DNA from: Deroplatys truncata
Lineage: Eukaryota; Arthropoda; Insecta; Mantodea; Mantidae
Assembly (NCBI GenBank): GCA_030765065.1
Contig: CM060990.1
Coordinates: forward strand, 286,777,341 to 286,841,340
Direction of reading: 5' to 3'
DNA: 64,000 nt
The translations under genes were made by a program, and so were the position numbers. The stretch's first letter is position 1; the number at the start of each line of letters is the position of its first letter. The notes below the pieces were generated by a model. That model was not told the origin of the DNA, did not search any database, and saw nothing but the letters and a program-made list of their open reading frames with translations. Shown here piece after piece: positions 1 to 10,934 of this stretch.

Positions 1-329
1 TGCCCTCTTGTTTTCGTATAAGGTCCGAGTAGTGCAGACAGGCTTGCATCAATAGGGTAGTACTGCTTTAATTGCGCAACGGTATACCCCACTATCGCCA
101 TGTGTTTTACTCCCCTCGGACCGAAAGGATTAACGACGTTACGCAATGTCAACCGAACAGTGGCTCCCTCCTCCAGACGCACTCAAGTCGTGACCGTCTT
201 ATACCAACATCATTACTTTGCATTCATTGAACCAAGTGCCTACCAACATAATTTGTAACATCACTAAACGTCACACGTAATGAATACACTAGGCGAAAAA
301 TAAATTATCTGAATTTTGTTTAGGGGGAA
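1..329. other. No recognisable feature
   Basis: No convincing coding frame, SINE head or repeat boundary is visible on either strand. The stretch leads into the AT-rich repeat block that follows. Confidence 0.5.
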
Positions 330-1000
330 ATCAAAGTGAACTGTGCGTTTATATAGGAAACTCAAAAGTAAATGCACAAACAAGCGTAGAACATACATAA
401 ACATACTGAAATACGTGTTTTATGTAGGGAGAGCGGAAAGAGAAATTGCGTTTTATATAAGTATACTTAAAGTCATATAAGCTTAGAAGACACAAAAACA
501 TGCGTGGATTACATGCGAAACCATAGAACTGAAAAGCAATAATAGCATAATGCAAAACAAACTTGAAACACAACGAATGACAACACGCAGTGAATACCTA
601 CATGCGTGAAATAAATAGTGTACGCTTTCTATAAAGGAAAAGAAAAATGAAACCTGCATTTTATATAGGGAGAACTGAAAGTGAAATGTGCGTGTTATAT
701 AGAAAACTAAAGGTGAATTTTATAGTCAAATTACCGTAGAACACACTTCAATATGCCGTGATTATGTGCGAAAAAAGAAAACCGGGAAACAACAATAACG
801 TAAAAGAAAACAAAACGCGTAGGGAAAACGGAGCATAAACAATGTTGAAAGTGAAACATGCGCAAAATATACAATGAATATACACGAATGTTTGGGAATA
901 GCGTAAACATAAATAAACATAGCGTGTTTTATATAGGGAAACTTGTGAAAGGCAAGAACACTGGAAACAAAATAAACATTAAACACACAATAACTAATAC
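330..1000. repeat. AT-rich degenerate tandem repeat block
   Basis: A loose motif of the form TTTATATAGGGA-AACT followed by GAAAGTGAAA-TGYG recurs about seven times with irregular spacing, for example near 345, 415, 450, 655, 690 and 925. The few open frames here are short, low-complexity and unlike any family I know. A similar run of AAAAGTGAAAAGTGCG words occurs near 26500 inside the gypsy-like element, so the block may be decayed LTR-element DNA. That link is inference. Confidence 0.45.
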
Positions 1001-1030
1001 ACGAGAGAGAGAGAGAGCAATGGGGTTTAA

Positions 1031-1061
1031 GGGCGCACAGCAGCCCAGGTTATAGGCGCCC
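1031..1061 (-). other. 3' terminal hairpin of LINE copy A
   Basis: Read on the minus strand, GGGCGC and GCGCCC pair around a loop of about 19 bases, followed by CTTAAACCCCA and a CT-repeat tail. The complete copy has the equivalent GGGCGCT/AGCGCCC hairpin before its ATC-repeat tail. In related LINEs such 3' structures are the template site recognised by the reverse transcriptase; that role here is inference. Confidence 0.6.
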
Positions 1062-1278
1062 TCACTAAAGCTAAAAGCGTCAGTAGTTAAAATAAAGCCG
1101 CGATAAGAATAGAGACTAAAAGAGTCGTTAAAACAAAGAAGTACAGGAGTAAAAACTATTAGTACCACTTGCTGTAGAACGACAAGTGAAAGTCCCAGAA
1201 TGTTAAAAACAGGGATAAAACTGTTAAAAATAAGTTGCACAACTCCCATTATGAGGTAGAAGAAACTGATAGGACAGT

Positions 1279-2110
1279 CTATATTCGGGCAGTAAAACCA
1301 CTTTGGGAGATAAAGGCTAAAGGACGTTCTACAACATTAAAACTATCTGCAAGCACATCGGAAACCCAGCCTGGCAGAGAGAGACGTCGACGTAAAGGAG
1401 TTAAAAAGTGACATTGGAGTAAAATGTGACGGACTGTCAAAGGTACGTCACAGTGCATAAAAACTGGTGCCGTGTCACTATTTAATAAATAACTATGGCT
1501 AAAACGGCAATGTCCAATTCTCAGTCTTGTTAAAATTGCCTCCTCGCGACGAGAGGGACGTATAGAGGTAACCCAAGTGATAGGGATGGGCTTAACTTCA
1601 CGCAGTTTGTTCCTCTGCACCATGAACCACTCCTCTCCCCAACGCAAATAAATAGCATGGCGTAAAAACACAATTAAATCGCGCAAAGGCATAGAGGAGC
1701 TAAAATATCTGGGAGATAAAATAGCGGCCTTAGCAGCGGTATCAGCGGTCTCGTTCCCTGGCAGGCCCACATGTCAGGAACCCACACAAAAGACACGTTT
1801 GTGCCGGCACGGCCGAGAATATGAAGGTAACCATGAATACGCTGCACTGCTAAGTGTATAACGGCTGGAGGCTCTGAAGTGCGCTCAGGGAATTCGAACA
1901 TAAAAACGCTACTGTATGGCATACCGCCGTACATAGAAAAGAGCCTGGAGTATACTGAAAAGCTCGGCTGTAAAAATGGAACACTGCCGTTAAAGACGAA
2001 ATTTAAAAATGCGGGGACAAACAACAAAGGCACATCCTACACCCCGATTGTCCTTCGATCCATCAGGATATATATATATATATATATAAACACCATCCCC
2101 TAGAGATTCT
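1279..2110 (-). pseudogene. LINE copy A: RNase H and C-terminal tail of ORF2 (broken)
   Basis: Reading from 2110 downwards, an RNase H start is recognisable (YPDGSKDNRGVGCAF, with the first catalytic Asp in DGSK). Next comes WVPDMWACQGT, matching the WIPGHLGISGNESAD segment of the complete copy, then GNETADTAAKAA in another frame. The tail RRREAILTRLRIGHCRFSH-type segment and a TVRHILLQC motif follow, ending at 1279. RNase H normally removes the RNA strand of the hybrid. The segment changes frame at least twice, so no active product is expected. A (TA)n microsatellite sits directly before the DGSK motif. Confidence 0.8.
2069..2088. repeat. (TA)n microsatellite inside the RNase H pseudogene
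   Basis: Ten TA units lie directly upstream (minus-strand sense) of the RNase H DGSK motif and would translate as alternating Tyr-Ile. The complete copy has FIFTDGSK at this place, so the microsatellite grew inside former coding sequence. Confidence 0.9.
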
Positions 2111-2449
2111 TTGAGCGATAAAAAGTCAGAACGAAAGTTGAAGCAGGGGATCGTGGACTTTGGCATAGACGTTAGCCCCAGATAGAAAGTAGATTCTGGG
2201 CACAGCCAAGGGGGAAAACTGCTTTCTCCCCGGGAAACCACACAAGGAAATTTAACGTCCAATCCCCGAAGCAGCTGTCGAAAACGTACTCCTGGGGGAA
2301 GAAGTGTCAGGAAGCGTGGCTCATAGAGACAATCTAGAGAATCGTAAAAAAATGGACCATGCGTTGGGTACTCAGGCATGCTGGAGATGCGGCAACTATA
2401 GATGCAAAGAAGAACGTCACGTCGATAAGACAACGGAAGTTCGGCAGCT

Positions 2450-3945
2450 TCAGCACAAAGACTGATGACAGGGCTGGTGGGAAAATGCACCTGTGCACAA
2501 CCGAATACCTAGATGGTGAATGGCGTTTAGGCGACGTAGCACGGAGGATCGCGCAGAACCATACACCATACACCCATAGTCCAGTTTTGAGCGGACCAAC
2601 AATTGATAAAGGCGTAAAAGAACGGTACGATCAGCTTCCCAGGGTGTGGCGCTTAAAACCGCAAAATTGAAAGAGAACGATGACACCGAGCTTTTAAATA
2701 TGCTATATGGGTTAACGAACAGAATTTTCTGTCAAAGAGTAAAAATAGGAATTTCACTGGATCTGCGAAAGGCAAAGTTTTTCGGTCGATTCGGAGGATA
2801 GCTTGCGGGAACTCCTTTCGGCGCCAGAAATTGACACACACGGTCTTTTCGGCAGAAACCCGGAACCCATGTGTAATGATCCAGGGGTACAGACTGTCAA
2901 AACAACGCTGGTGTAGTCGTTCCATGTGGATGTTCCGCAAAGAGGTAAGGTAAATATAAAAAATCGTCAAAAAAGGTGAGGCTGAAATTCCTGGTGGAAC
3001 ATAGTCCACAATAGAGTTAATAGCTACAGCAAACAGTGTGACGCTGAGCACAGAGCCCTGAGCTACTCCGTTCTCTTGAATAAAAAGCTGGGATAAAACC
3101 GAACCCACACATACACAAAATACCCGGTCCTTCATGAAATCCCGAACGAAGACAGGGAGACGACCACGAAAATCCCATCGATGGAGAATACCAAAAATTC
3201 CCGTTCTCCATATGTATCGTAAGCTTTCTCTAAGTCGAAAAATACGGCTACAGTATGACACCAATGTACAAATTCATTCATTATTGCTGTGAAAGTTTGA
3301 CTAGATGATCAACAGTAGAACGGTGCCAGCGGAAATCACACTTCACGTTCGTTAAAAGTTTCCGAGATTCCAGCCACCATGTTAGGCGCCCGTTGATCAT
3401 GCGTTTCGTAACCTTGCAACGCAACTGGTTAGGGAAATCGGGCGGTAACTGGAAGGTAGTTGAAGATCCTTCCCAGGTTTCAATATGGGAACGATGGTAG
3501 CTTTTCGCCATACTGAAGGAAACGTACCATCTTGCCAGATAGGGTTATATACATGGAAGAGAAAGCGCTTAACATCAGTAGACAGATGCTGGAGTAGTAA
3601 TACATGTACGGCATCGGGTCCAGGAGCAGAAGGTCGAGAGGTAGCTAGGACATGTTCCAGCTCGCGCAACGAAAAAGGGCGGTTATAATCCACCTGGTTG
3701 CTTGAGCGAAAGGATATACCTTGTGCTTCCATCGCAACCTTATGAGCAAGAACTCCAGAATTATAATTGGTAGAACTGGAGGTGGCTTCAAACGTCGTGC
3801 CCAGGGTGTCTGCGATAACGGTAGGATCAACCAGGATGTTAGTACCTATTCTAAGACCGGGTATAGTAGTGAGGTTGGATTTACTGGTTACGTTCTTAAT
3901 GTTCGTCCCAAATGATGGATGTGGGGGTACATTAAAGCTTGCCAC
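2450..3945 (-). pseudogene. LINE copy A: reverse transcriptase part of ORF2 (broken)
   Basis: Reading from 3945 down, I see the pre-RT linker, ELEHVLATSRPSAPGPDAVH (RT motif 0/1), IWQDGTFPSVWRKATIVPIL, then KPGKDLQLPSSYRPISLTSC, all matching the complete copy. The frame then shifts to RMINGRLTWWLES and again at about 3264. The next piece contains QENGVAQGSVLSVTLFAVAI (normally HGVPQGSVLS). In place of the catalytic FVDD there is FLTIFYIYL, so the catalytic aspartates are lost. It continues to a SKLDYGCMVYGSARSSVLRR segment near 2500. Clearly inactive. Confidence 0.82.
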
Positions 3946-4029
3946 ATGTCGGGACCAAAAGGCCTGTTTACTAATGCGAATAGTCCTTCGAGCCCACGCA
4001 CGCAGTTTTTTTATAAATTATCAAGTTCT

Positions 4030-4890
4030 CTACAGCAGGATGCCACCTAAAGATTCTGAGCGCACCTCTTCGTGCACAAATTGCTTTCCGACAATCATCG
4101 TTCCAACAAGGAACGGGTAGACTCTGGGGTGGGAAGACGTACGAGGAATAGAGCAGTCGGCAGCGGCCATTATCACTGAAGTTAGGTACGCTATCATGTG
4201 GTAAATATTTGTAAATTCGCAGCTAGAGAAGCAGGCAAGACGTGAATAAGGTTCCCAGTCTGCCTTATTGAATCGAAACTTTGAAATACCAGTGGAAGAT
4301 ACAGTAGCCGTAAGTAAAGTGATGATGATGCGTATTGGAAATGATGTTCCATGCGAAACAACAAGCAAGCTGCGCAGAACAAAGACTCAAATCCAGATAG
4401 GAAAGAGTCCCAGATGCGTAAGAGAGATTGTTGCTCCTACAATGCTCAGGACGCAAACACTAAGTTGATCAATGAGATCAGAAATAAGGCCTGCCCTCGC
4501 GCACGTCCTTGAAGACTCCAAAGAGGATTATGCGCATTGAAATCCCCAACAATAAGTAAGGTGAAGGGAGTTGGAACACTGGATGAAGGAGATCAGCCAA
4601 TGCGAGAGGAGAGGAAAGCGGAACATAAATGTTGCAAACAGAAAAACGAAAGCCAGATACAGAAATATACACAGCAACAGCTTGCAAGGGAAAGTTGAGC
4701 GGAAGAGGTTCGTAAAACACAACGTCGCGAATCAGGGTCATAACTCCATGTGCGGGAGAACCCTCCCACGGTGCTAGATCGTAGCGCACCACTGAGTATC
4801 TGCGAAAAACAAATGCATCTTGAGGACAAAGTTTCGTCTCCTGCAAGCAAACAATAAGTGGTGTATGACGGCGCAATAGAGCATCCATTC
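4030..4890 (-). pseudogene. LINE copy A: APE-type endonuclease part of ORF2 (broken)
   Basis: From 4888 downwards the frame reads LIVCLQETKLCPQDAF (QETK carries the metal-binding Glu), then YSVVRYDLAPWEGSPAHG and FPLQAVAVYISVSGF. The expected GDFNAHH motif is altered to GISMRI. After a frame change the segment 4368-4030 gives KADWEPYSRLACF and IMAAADCSIPRTSSHPR, aligning with the post-endonuclease linker of the complete copy. The SDHYP catalytic His region is not recognisable. The domain once nicked target DNA to prime reverse transcription and is now dead. Confidence 0.8.
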
Positions 4891-4993
4891 AGCTCGTTGT
4901 GCCCGTACGCTACGTATATTTCACTGGAGGAGAGCCATTAGGAAGGCGAGAAAGCAGATGGTTTGAAAAACGCGCATACCAGCAAGAAGAAAC

Positions 4994-5590
4994 TTATGAA
5001 GCACCTTTGGCTACAATGGTTCGGTTTAACTTAATATTTGTCTTGCACGTAGGACTGCGGCTCGGTCTGGTACGACCGACAACCTGGAAGCTATCCGCAT
5101 CACCATCGCTGCTACCAGTGTCAGAGCATGTCGTCCGATTACGAAAGCGGGAGCGACTCGTGGGACGGCGTGTGGGAGATTTGCGGTTGGTTCGATTAGA
5201 AACGGTGCTAGAGTTACAAGTTGCAATGGACTGTATGGAAGAAGTAGCCTGTGGATTCGTGTTTGGAGAAAGGACAAAATCGGAAGCGGTGTCCATTTGG
5301 ATGCCTATAGAAACACGAGAATGAGAGACGGGAGAGGTCCGCTCCACGGCATCCTGCTTCCGAACGCCCTCGCGGACGGCAGCGGAATACTTAAGGGAGA
5401 TAAACGGGTGCAGTTCGTCGTACCGCTTGCGCGCTTCTGGAAACGTTAAGCGTTCCATGATCTGTAGTTCTTGGATACCTCTTTCCTCTACAAACCTTGT
5501 ACACCCTTTGGAGTTTGACGGATGTGCACTACCACAGTTAACACAAGCTCTTTAAAATATTTTGTGCTAGTTTTCAACTTTGTTATCGAC
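4994..5590 (-). pseudogene. LINE copy A: C-terminal part of ORF1 (gag-like, truncated)
   Basis: Reading from about 5560 down, a zinc-knuckle-like segment ACVNCGSAHPSNSKGC is followed by a linker and LTFPEARKRYDELHPFIS. This matches the ORF1 of the complete copy, where zinc knuckles are followed by LSFAEARRRYRA. The rest is Ser/Thr/Arg-rich, as in the intact copy. ORF1 proteins of this type bind RNA. The N-terminal half is missing; the frame stays open from about 5560 to 4994, and any ATG in it is only an internal methionine. Confidence 0.72.
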
Positions 5591-6609
5591 CACGGGCACG
5601 ACGAAGATGAAACGCCTGAGCTCTACGGTCAACCAGCCAATTATTCAGGTGCCTGGAGCATCCTCTTATTCTGTGATCAGTAATACTATGTAGCATATTT
5701 CATTGAGAAATTAAAGGAAATCATGGAACTATAGTTACAAGTCGATAATATGCCACCCTTCACCACTACTCCTCCCTGACAGCCCTCTGCCAAATTTAAT
5801 CCTTTCAAATGAAAACATGAGTTGTACTCCCTTCCCCGTCTCATATAGAGAGGGCGCCAATGTTGTCGTCACATCTGGTGTAGGTGCCGTCGCATCGGGT
5901 ACAGGTTTGGCAGAGTGACGTTACGTCACATCTTGTGGCGTTGTCGTGTAAAATATAAATGACGTCACATATTATGTTCCTGAGCCACATCATGCCACAA
6001 CATGTAGCTTGAACATCGCTCTTAATTTTGTCGCATCCAAATTGAGGGTGACAGAGTACAAATGTTTTCTACCAGTTCGCAGCTGCCTCTTTAAGGTAGG
6101 GGGCAGATACTGCTTTTAGCCATTATTCTCTCAGCCATTAGCTGCGGCTACATTTTAAAAACTGTGCAGTTAAAAGAGAATTACCTTGTCTAGATTTACT
6201 CTCAAGGCAACCCGGTCAATAAAAGAACGAGCTAAACGTACCGAATTCTAAATCAACAGGTTTAATTTTTACCGAATTATTCGACAATGTAGCAATGGAC
6301 TACCCGGTTAATTTCACAATGTGGCCAATGCGAGGTCTTCTTTATAGTTTCTCCCGTATTTTAAAGAAGGGGTGAAATTATAGTACGTGCTTACAGCACT
6401 AAGTATATGAATACAGATACGATTAATAAATGTAATTAAACATAAACACTGGCATACCTCATAGTAAAGGCACGTGGCAAAGTCTACACTGCAAAACACA
6501 ACAGCTAACGATCTCTCGTGGTTAACTTCGAGTGCATATGCATTAAGGCATTATTATGATTTTCATAGTTCGGACTTGAAAAAACGCAACGAACTCAAAT
6601 GGTAAATGT
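5591..6609. other. No recognisable gene; a few CRE-like palindromes
   Basis: Nothing coding is convincing. The only structured part is near 5840-5970, with several GTCACATC words and CRE-like palindromes, listed separately. 6300-6500 has one short minus-strand frame that resembles no family. Confidence 0.5.
5916..5967. promoter_or_regulatory. Two CRE-like palindromes
   Basis: TGACGTTACGTCA (5916-5928) and the perfect CREB/ATF site TGACGTCA (5960-5967) lie about 45 bases apart. No gene or TATA box is evident beside them, so a regulatory role is only a possibility. Confidence 0.3.
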
Positions 6610-6805
6610 AGCAACTTTTTCAGGCGTAAAAATTCTTAGAATGGCTTCCTTCGAAAGGGAAGTAAAGCCGGTGGTCCCATGTCGTAGATTTATGGCATGT
6701 AAAAGAACTTCGAGCGTGATAAACAGCCATCAGAGCAAAATTACCGATCTTTCATGCCCACTACAGAATGGGGACGCTAAGGTCCACAGCAGTTAAAGAG
6801 CGTCC
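6610..6805 (+). mobile_element. SINE family 1, copy lacking the tRNA head
   Basis: The body is diagnostic: GGCGTAAAAATTCTTAGAAT, then GGCTTCCTTCGAAAGGGAAG, then TAAAGCCGGTGGTCCC, CGTAGATTTATGGCATGTAA and AAGAAC, and the 3' part GGGGACGCTAAGGTCCACAG with CAGTTAAAGAGCGTCC. It matches the copies at 16270, 55075 and 59606, but the tRNA-like promoter head is absent, so this copy is 5' truncated. The 65-codon frame across it is a by-product of the repeat. Confidence 0.8.
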
Positions 6806-7598
6806 ATAAATAAAACTCCATCAAACAAATAGCAACTCCCACTAAACCTGTCACATGGTCTGCTCAAAAATTGAACGTAACCCCTTACGACAATAAATGC
6901 TAAGCGTCACATTGGGAGACTCCCATTTCTGTATAACAGCGCTGGTTTTAGAGCTTTTGGCACAGTTGTGGGAACGAACCATACGTGTCAAGAGGTAGAT
7001 TTAGAGGGTCTAGCGCTCCACCAAAATGTAGCATCCCCAAGGGAAACGTGGGGGCTGTAGCTCAGAATATAACAGAAAATGCACACATCTAGCCCAGCAT
7101 TTATTACTATACGTTTCAGCAATGAATTACAGGCGCTGGTTCATATTATCTGGTTTATTTCGTATGAGCCGTTTCATGTACCGTGATCACCATTTGTAGA
7201 CTTACCCTGAAGTTTATCCTAAACTTTGATTTTTACTTTCTATTCACAAACTGCTAATCTCTGATACCCTATCACGACACTTCTTGACTTGACGAAGAAA
7301 CAAGGCAGTGAAAGCGACCGCGCCCAAGCCAACACCTTCAAGTATGAACAATGCTTTCTTAGAGAGGTCTCTGCAATATATCTCTTCACGCGTTACGATT
7401 TATGGTTCGCCATAGCCGTATCGGACAAAATGCAGCGTTTGCTGTTTTCACCAGCCATCGTTGCTACCAGAAGGCTTGCTTCCGCCCGAGAGAGAATGCG
7501 TTCTTCGCAGCTGAACGAATAAAACTTGTACGCCATGGTAATCTCCTTTTTGATAATGAAGAATTCCGTATTATACGTATACAAAGCTGTATAAGCGA
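6806..7598. other. No recognisable feature
   Basis: Short open frames on both strands overlap each other and none resembles a known family. Confidence 0.45.
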
Positions 7599-8115
7599 TT
7601 ATATTTTCACACAATGTCCATCGTCGAGTTTCAATAGTAGTCGTTGCGATTCTCCGTAGTTTATCAGTGCTGCAGATCGCTTCTGGTGTTCAGTTAAAAG
7701 TGGAGAATTTCTGTCAGAATCTTCAGCATGAGCAGAAATCAACGTGACGTCATCGGCATAAAGCAAGGTTCTTTCGAAGTTTAAAGGACTCACAAGCAGA
7801 GAGAGAGAGAGAGTATCGTCGCTAAGACTCATACCAGTGGTCGTATACAGAAAATACGCATTATAATTCAGAGGGGACATTGCCACATCACTGTACGATT
7901 AGTAACGGTTACGTGAAGAAACCATTTATGGCGATCATCGAGTGAGCAACTATATATACAGTTAAGAAAGACTTTCGAATGTCGATGAAAATCCAAAAGT
8001 TTTCAGAACACCTATAGGTAAATCGTTGTTTGTTCTGTTGAAAGCGGCCGCAAATATAAAACTTAATGCGTTGGTGCCATCGTGGAATTCTGTTTATATG
8101 CAATGATGATGCCAC
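7599..8115 (-). pseudogene. Relic of a LINE reverse transcriptase
   Basis: Read on the minus strand, the first piece (8115-7909) contains FWIFIDIRKSFLTVYIV, which fits the RT motif that carries the first catalytic Asp (usually FIDLKKAFDTV). After a gap the second piece (7886-7599) contains LLYADDVTLISAHAEDSD, the YADD catalytic motif of RT, followed by a typical QKRSAALINYG-like stretch. Spacing between the motifs is shorter than in an intact RT. The family is uncertain, and it does not match the other LINEs in the window closely. Confidence 0.6.
7796..7816. repeat. (GA)n microsatellite
   Basis: A run of about nine GA units lies within the RT relic. Confidence 0.85.
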
Positions 8116-10380
8116 GCAACATCATAATCAGGCATAAGGATATCTAAGCACTAAAGTTAGGACGGTAGAAAAATAGGTTGAACTCTCACCAAACTATAGG
8201 CAAGGACATCATAGATAACAAACCACCCCATACTTCGTAGTCTTTTGGCGTTTGCAGACAGTAGTCCGGCCGGTTTTACCTGCCTATTACTGACTCTTGA
8301 TCTCTCTTGTTTTGCATTCTTTGTAGTGAAAGGTTTGAGTGTATATAACCTGAAACCAACTGCTTAAGAAATGCTATGCCTGCTCAGGATAATATGCGGA
8401 ATCTCTCCCTATCTCTCCAGCATACCGCACGTCTGACCACGCCCTATGATGTCAAGCAGATATTGGCGTATCCTAATGATCAAGATCTTTGTAAACAACT
8501 AGTAATCTACGCTCTAACGCGTAATACGGCAAAAAATGTTTAGCTCAAGATGCAGCTGTCTGTTTCGGTATTAACCTAATCGCCTAGATAATCATAACTA
8601 TATACTATCATTGTAAACACTAAAATTGCAACATAGGGAGTATTTTGGTAAAACCCGTAACACTTGTTTTTGAAAATAATTAATTGGAAACCACTTTTCT
8701 TACAAACATCAAATTTTATCCTTCATCCTATACAGATACATAATTCAATTTTAAAATGTTACAGGCTGTACTTTTGCTTTCTTTTCTACTAGAATTCAGT
8801 GATCGGTTAGCGTAACAATGATAACCGGAAAAATAAGCCTATTTGGGAAGTTAGAATTTCACCGATTAGCTATTTCGTAAATTGTTTTTGTTTGAAGGTA
8901 ATGCACAATTTATAGTCTTACCGGCAGTGCTTATCTGCTATTGGTTTACCAAGAGAGGATATACTTTAAATAATTTTACTGCCAGTCCTTTCCAACCCTG
9001 CTGTTAAAGTAGCACCTAGAGACTTAGGTCCAGTTAGCCCTCAGTAAATTCAATTGTGTTTCTGTGCCTCCATCTATTCAAAGTCCCGTCTTAAATAATT
9101 TGTAGTGCATTGAAATGTTTATGTTCCACATTTATACAAAAACTACAATGTCTTTGAAAACAACTTATCTACTCTCTCGGATCACTTCGTTAGTTTAGAT
9201 TCTCGGTGAAAATGTAACGTTTAATTCATTGTCGAGGCAGTATATCGTAGTTATCAAACCAACGGTAATGTGCATGTACCTTGGTACTCTTGTCTATTAC
9301 AAGCTTATCGCTTGTCTATTACTTGTAGATCGAGACAAACGTGGTTGTTTCAACAATAATATTAGTGCTATTCATATGATTTTAACAAAACAAAATGAGT
9401 AATAAGAGTATTAGTGATTTATAGTAAAAATGCTTGTCTTGAATTGAATAATTTCATCCCTTCTTTGTATATCTATGTTTTCACAAGTGCTTACAGTAAA
9501 TAAAATCAGCAGTAATTTTTAACACATACAAAATCATGGAATATATGTTAAATAGACCGAAAATAATACGCCTCAGATAACTATACATTTAAGTTTCAAA
9601 TTTTACACACAAAAACAAACCTTGATACAAATTTTATAACTATCTAAAAATTTGAAATACCACACATTTTGTGAAATATTGAACATTAATGTTTTGATGG
9701 GTGGTTCTAATTAAGGCCAGATTCAGTTGTTAAGTTCCTACTTAATTTGTTTTCTTGTACCGTCGCGTTTGATGGACATCCCCATCGCTACAACAAATCG
9801 ATTGTGAACCGCAGCCATGGATTAATAAAGCATACTTTCCACCATTGTGTCAGGGTTGCCAAACTCAGGACAAGAACGTGTCTTATATATCGACTTTTAA
9901 TTCCGATTATATAACCGTAATTTTCATGTTACTGATATAGCTCAAGACTATGCCTCATTAGCATATATAAGTGAGTAAATGCAGGAAAAATACACTAATT
10001 TGAAAATGCAAAAATGTTGCACCCTTAGTTAAAACCTGAATTTTGTTGTGTCGCCGGCAATACTAAATAAAGAAACATGTCTGTAAATGTTTATATTTCA
10101 TGATTATGTTTAAAATACCTTCAATAATTATCCTCCACGAACTATGTCCTGCAACAGAACATTTACTCTGTTATCCATATTTTGAAAGAATAGAACGGGA
10201 TGCTGTAATGTTTTCCCGAGGAAAAAGACTCAAAAGAAGGCGGTTAAACGTGGATAGTTTATAAAGTTGTTTTATCATATATACGTGACCTGGAAAATGA
10301 TAACCAAATTATAAAACTTACATTATATAGCTCACTCCAACAAAACAGTGCTTTGAAATTAAAGCAGCATTCATTGATAT
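8116..10380. other. No recognisable feature (AT-rich)
   Basis: About 2.3 kb of AT-rich DNA with no long open frame on either strand, no SINE head and no clear repeat. The last four bases (ATAT, 10377-10380) are the left copy of the target-site duplication of the adjacent gypsy element. Confidence 0.5.
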
Positions 10381-10902
10381 TGCGACCGCGCGCGCGAAAA
10401 TACATACGGGCCGACGGTACGAGGTTATCCCGACTCACCTACCTGGCCAGCTAGGTGCTGCTAATAACCGGTTCCTTCAGAATAGTAGACGCGTAAGAAT
10501 AGTGATTACGTGCCGCTTGCCTGTTGCGAAACATTCCTTTGGGCATGCTCTAACAACCTCCCTTCTGGAACATTCCGCTTTGTATGCAAGGCATATATAA
10601 GGAACTGCTCTTGCCCGGGAGTTAGTTGAGAAGTTACGAAGTTAAGTGCGATGAAGAAGTCCAAGAGTTTGGACAGTTAAAAGTGGACAGTGCCGGGTGC
10701 AGTTCAATTGTGAGTTTTGCCTCTGCAGTTCAGTTCTTAGTTGTGACTCAGCGGTTCAATTGTGGATTTAGTTGGATGGATCAGTTGTGTTCTGCTTTAA
10801 GTGTGTGTCAAAAGTGTCTCAAGTGTAAAGTTTGTGCTACATTCAGCACCTAAGTGACAAATAATGTGTGTTTAGCAGCTACTGGTGTTTTCATTTGATA
10901 CA
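10381..10902 (+). repeat. Left LTR of the decayed gypsy element
   Basis: It begins TGCGACCGCG and ends TTGATACA (TG...CA). A promoter TATA box (GCATATATAAGG, near 10588) fits the U3/R boundary. The start was set by aligning the two LTR heads, which are equal in length and differ mostly by transitions at CpG. Confidence 0.88.
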
Positions 10903-10921
10903 TTGGTGCCAGGAGTGGGAT
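10903..10921 (+). other. Primer-binding site of the gypsy element
   Basis: TTGGTGCCAGGAGTGGGAT directly follows the LTR end. TGG start and position fit a tRNA primer-binding site. I cannot name the tRNA without a search. Confidence 0.6.
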
Positions 10922-10934
10922 TTAAACGTCGCGA

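Larger units (their letters stand above)
1018..5590 (-). mobile_element. I-type LINE with RNase H, copy A (decayed, 5' truncated)
   Basis: On the minus strand this block reads, in order, an ORF1 tail with a zinc knuckle, an APE-type endonuclease, reverse transcriptase, RNase H and a C-terminal tail, then a 3' hairpin and a short CT-rich tail. It is the same family as the complete copy at 33541-39121, and the blocks align by eye domain for domain, but the protein is clearly diverged (many substitutions per line). Many frameshifts and stops break it. The 5' half of ORF1 and the 5' UTR are absent: similarity ends near 5590, consistent with 5' truncation during target-primed reverse transcription. 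I could not identify a target-site duplication. Confidence 0.85.
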
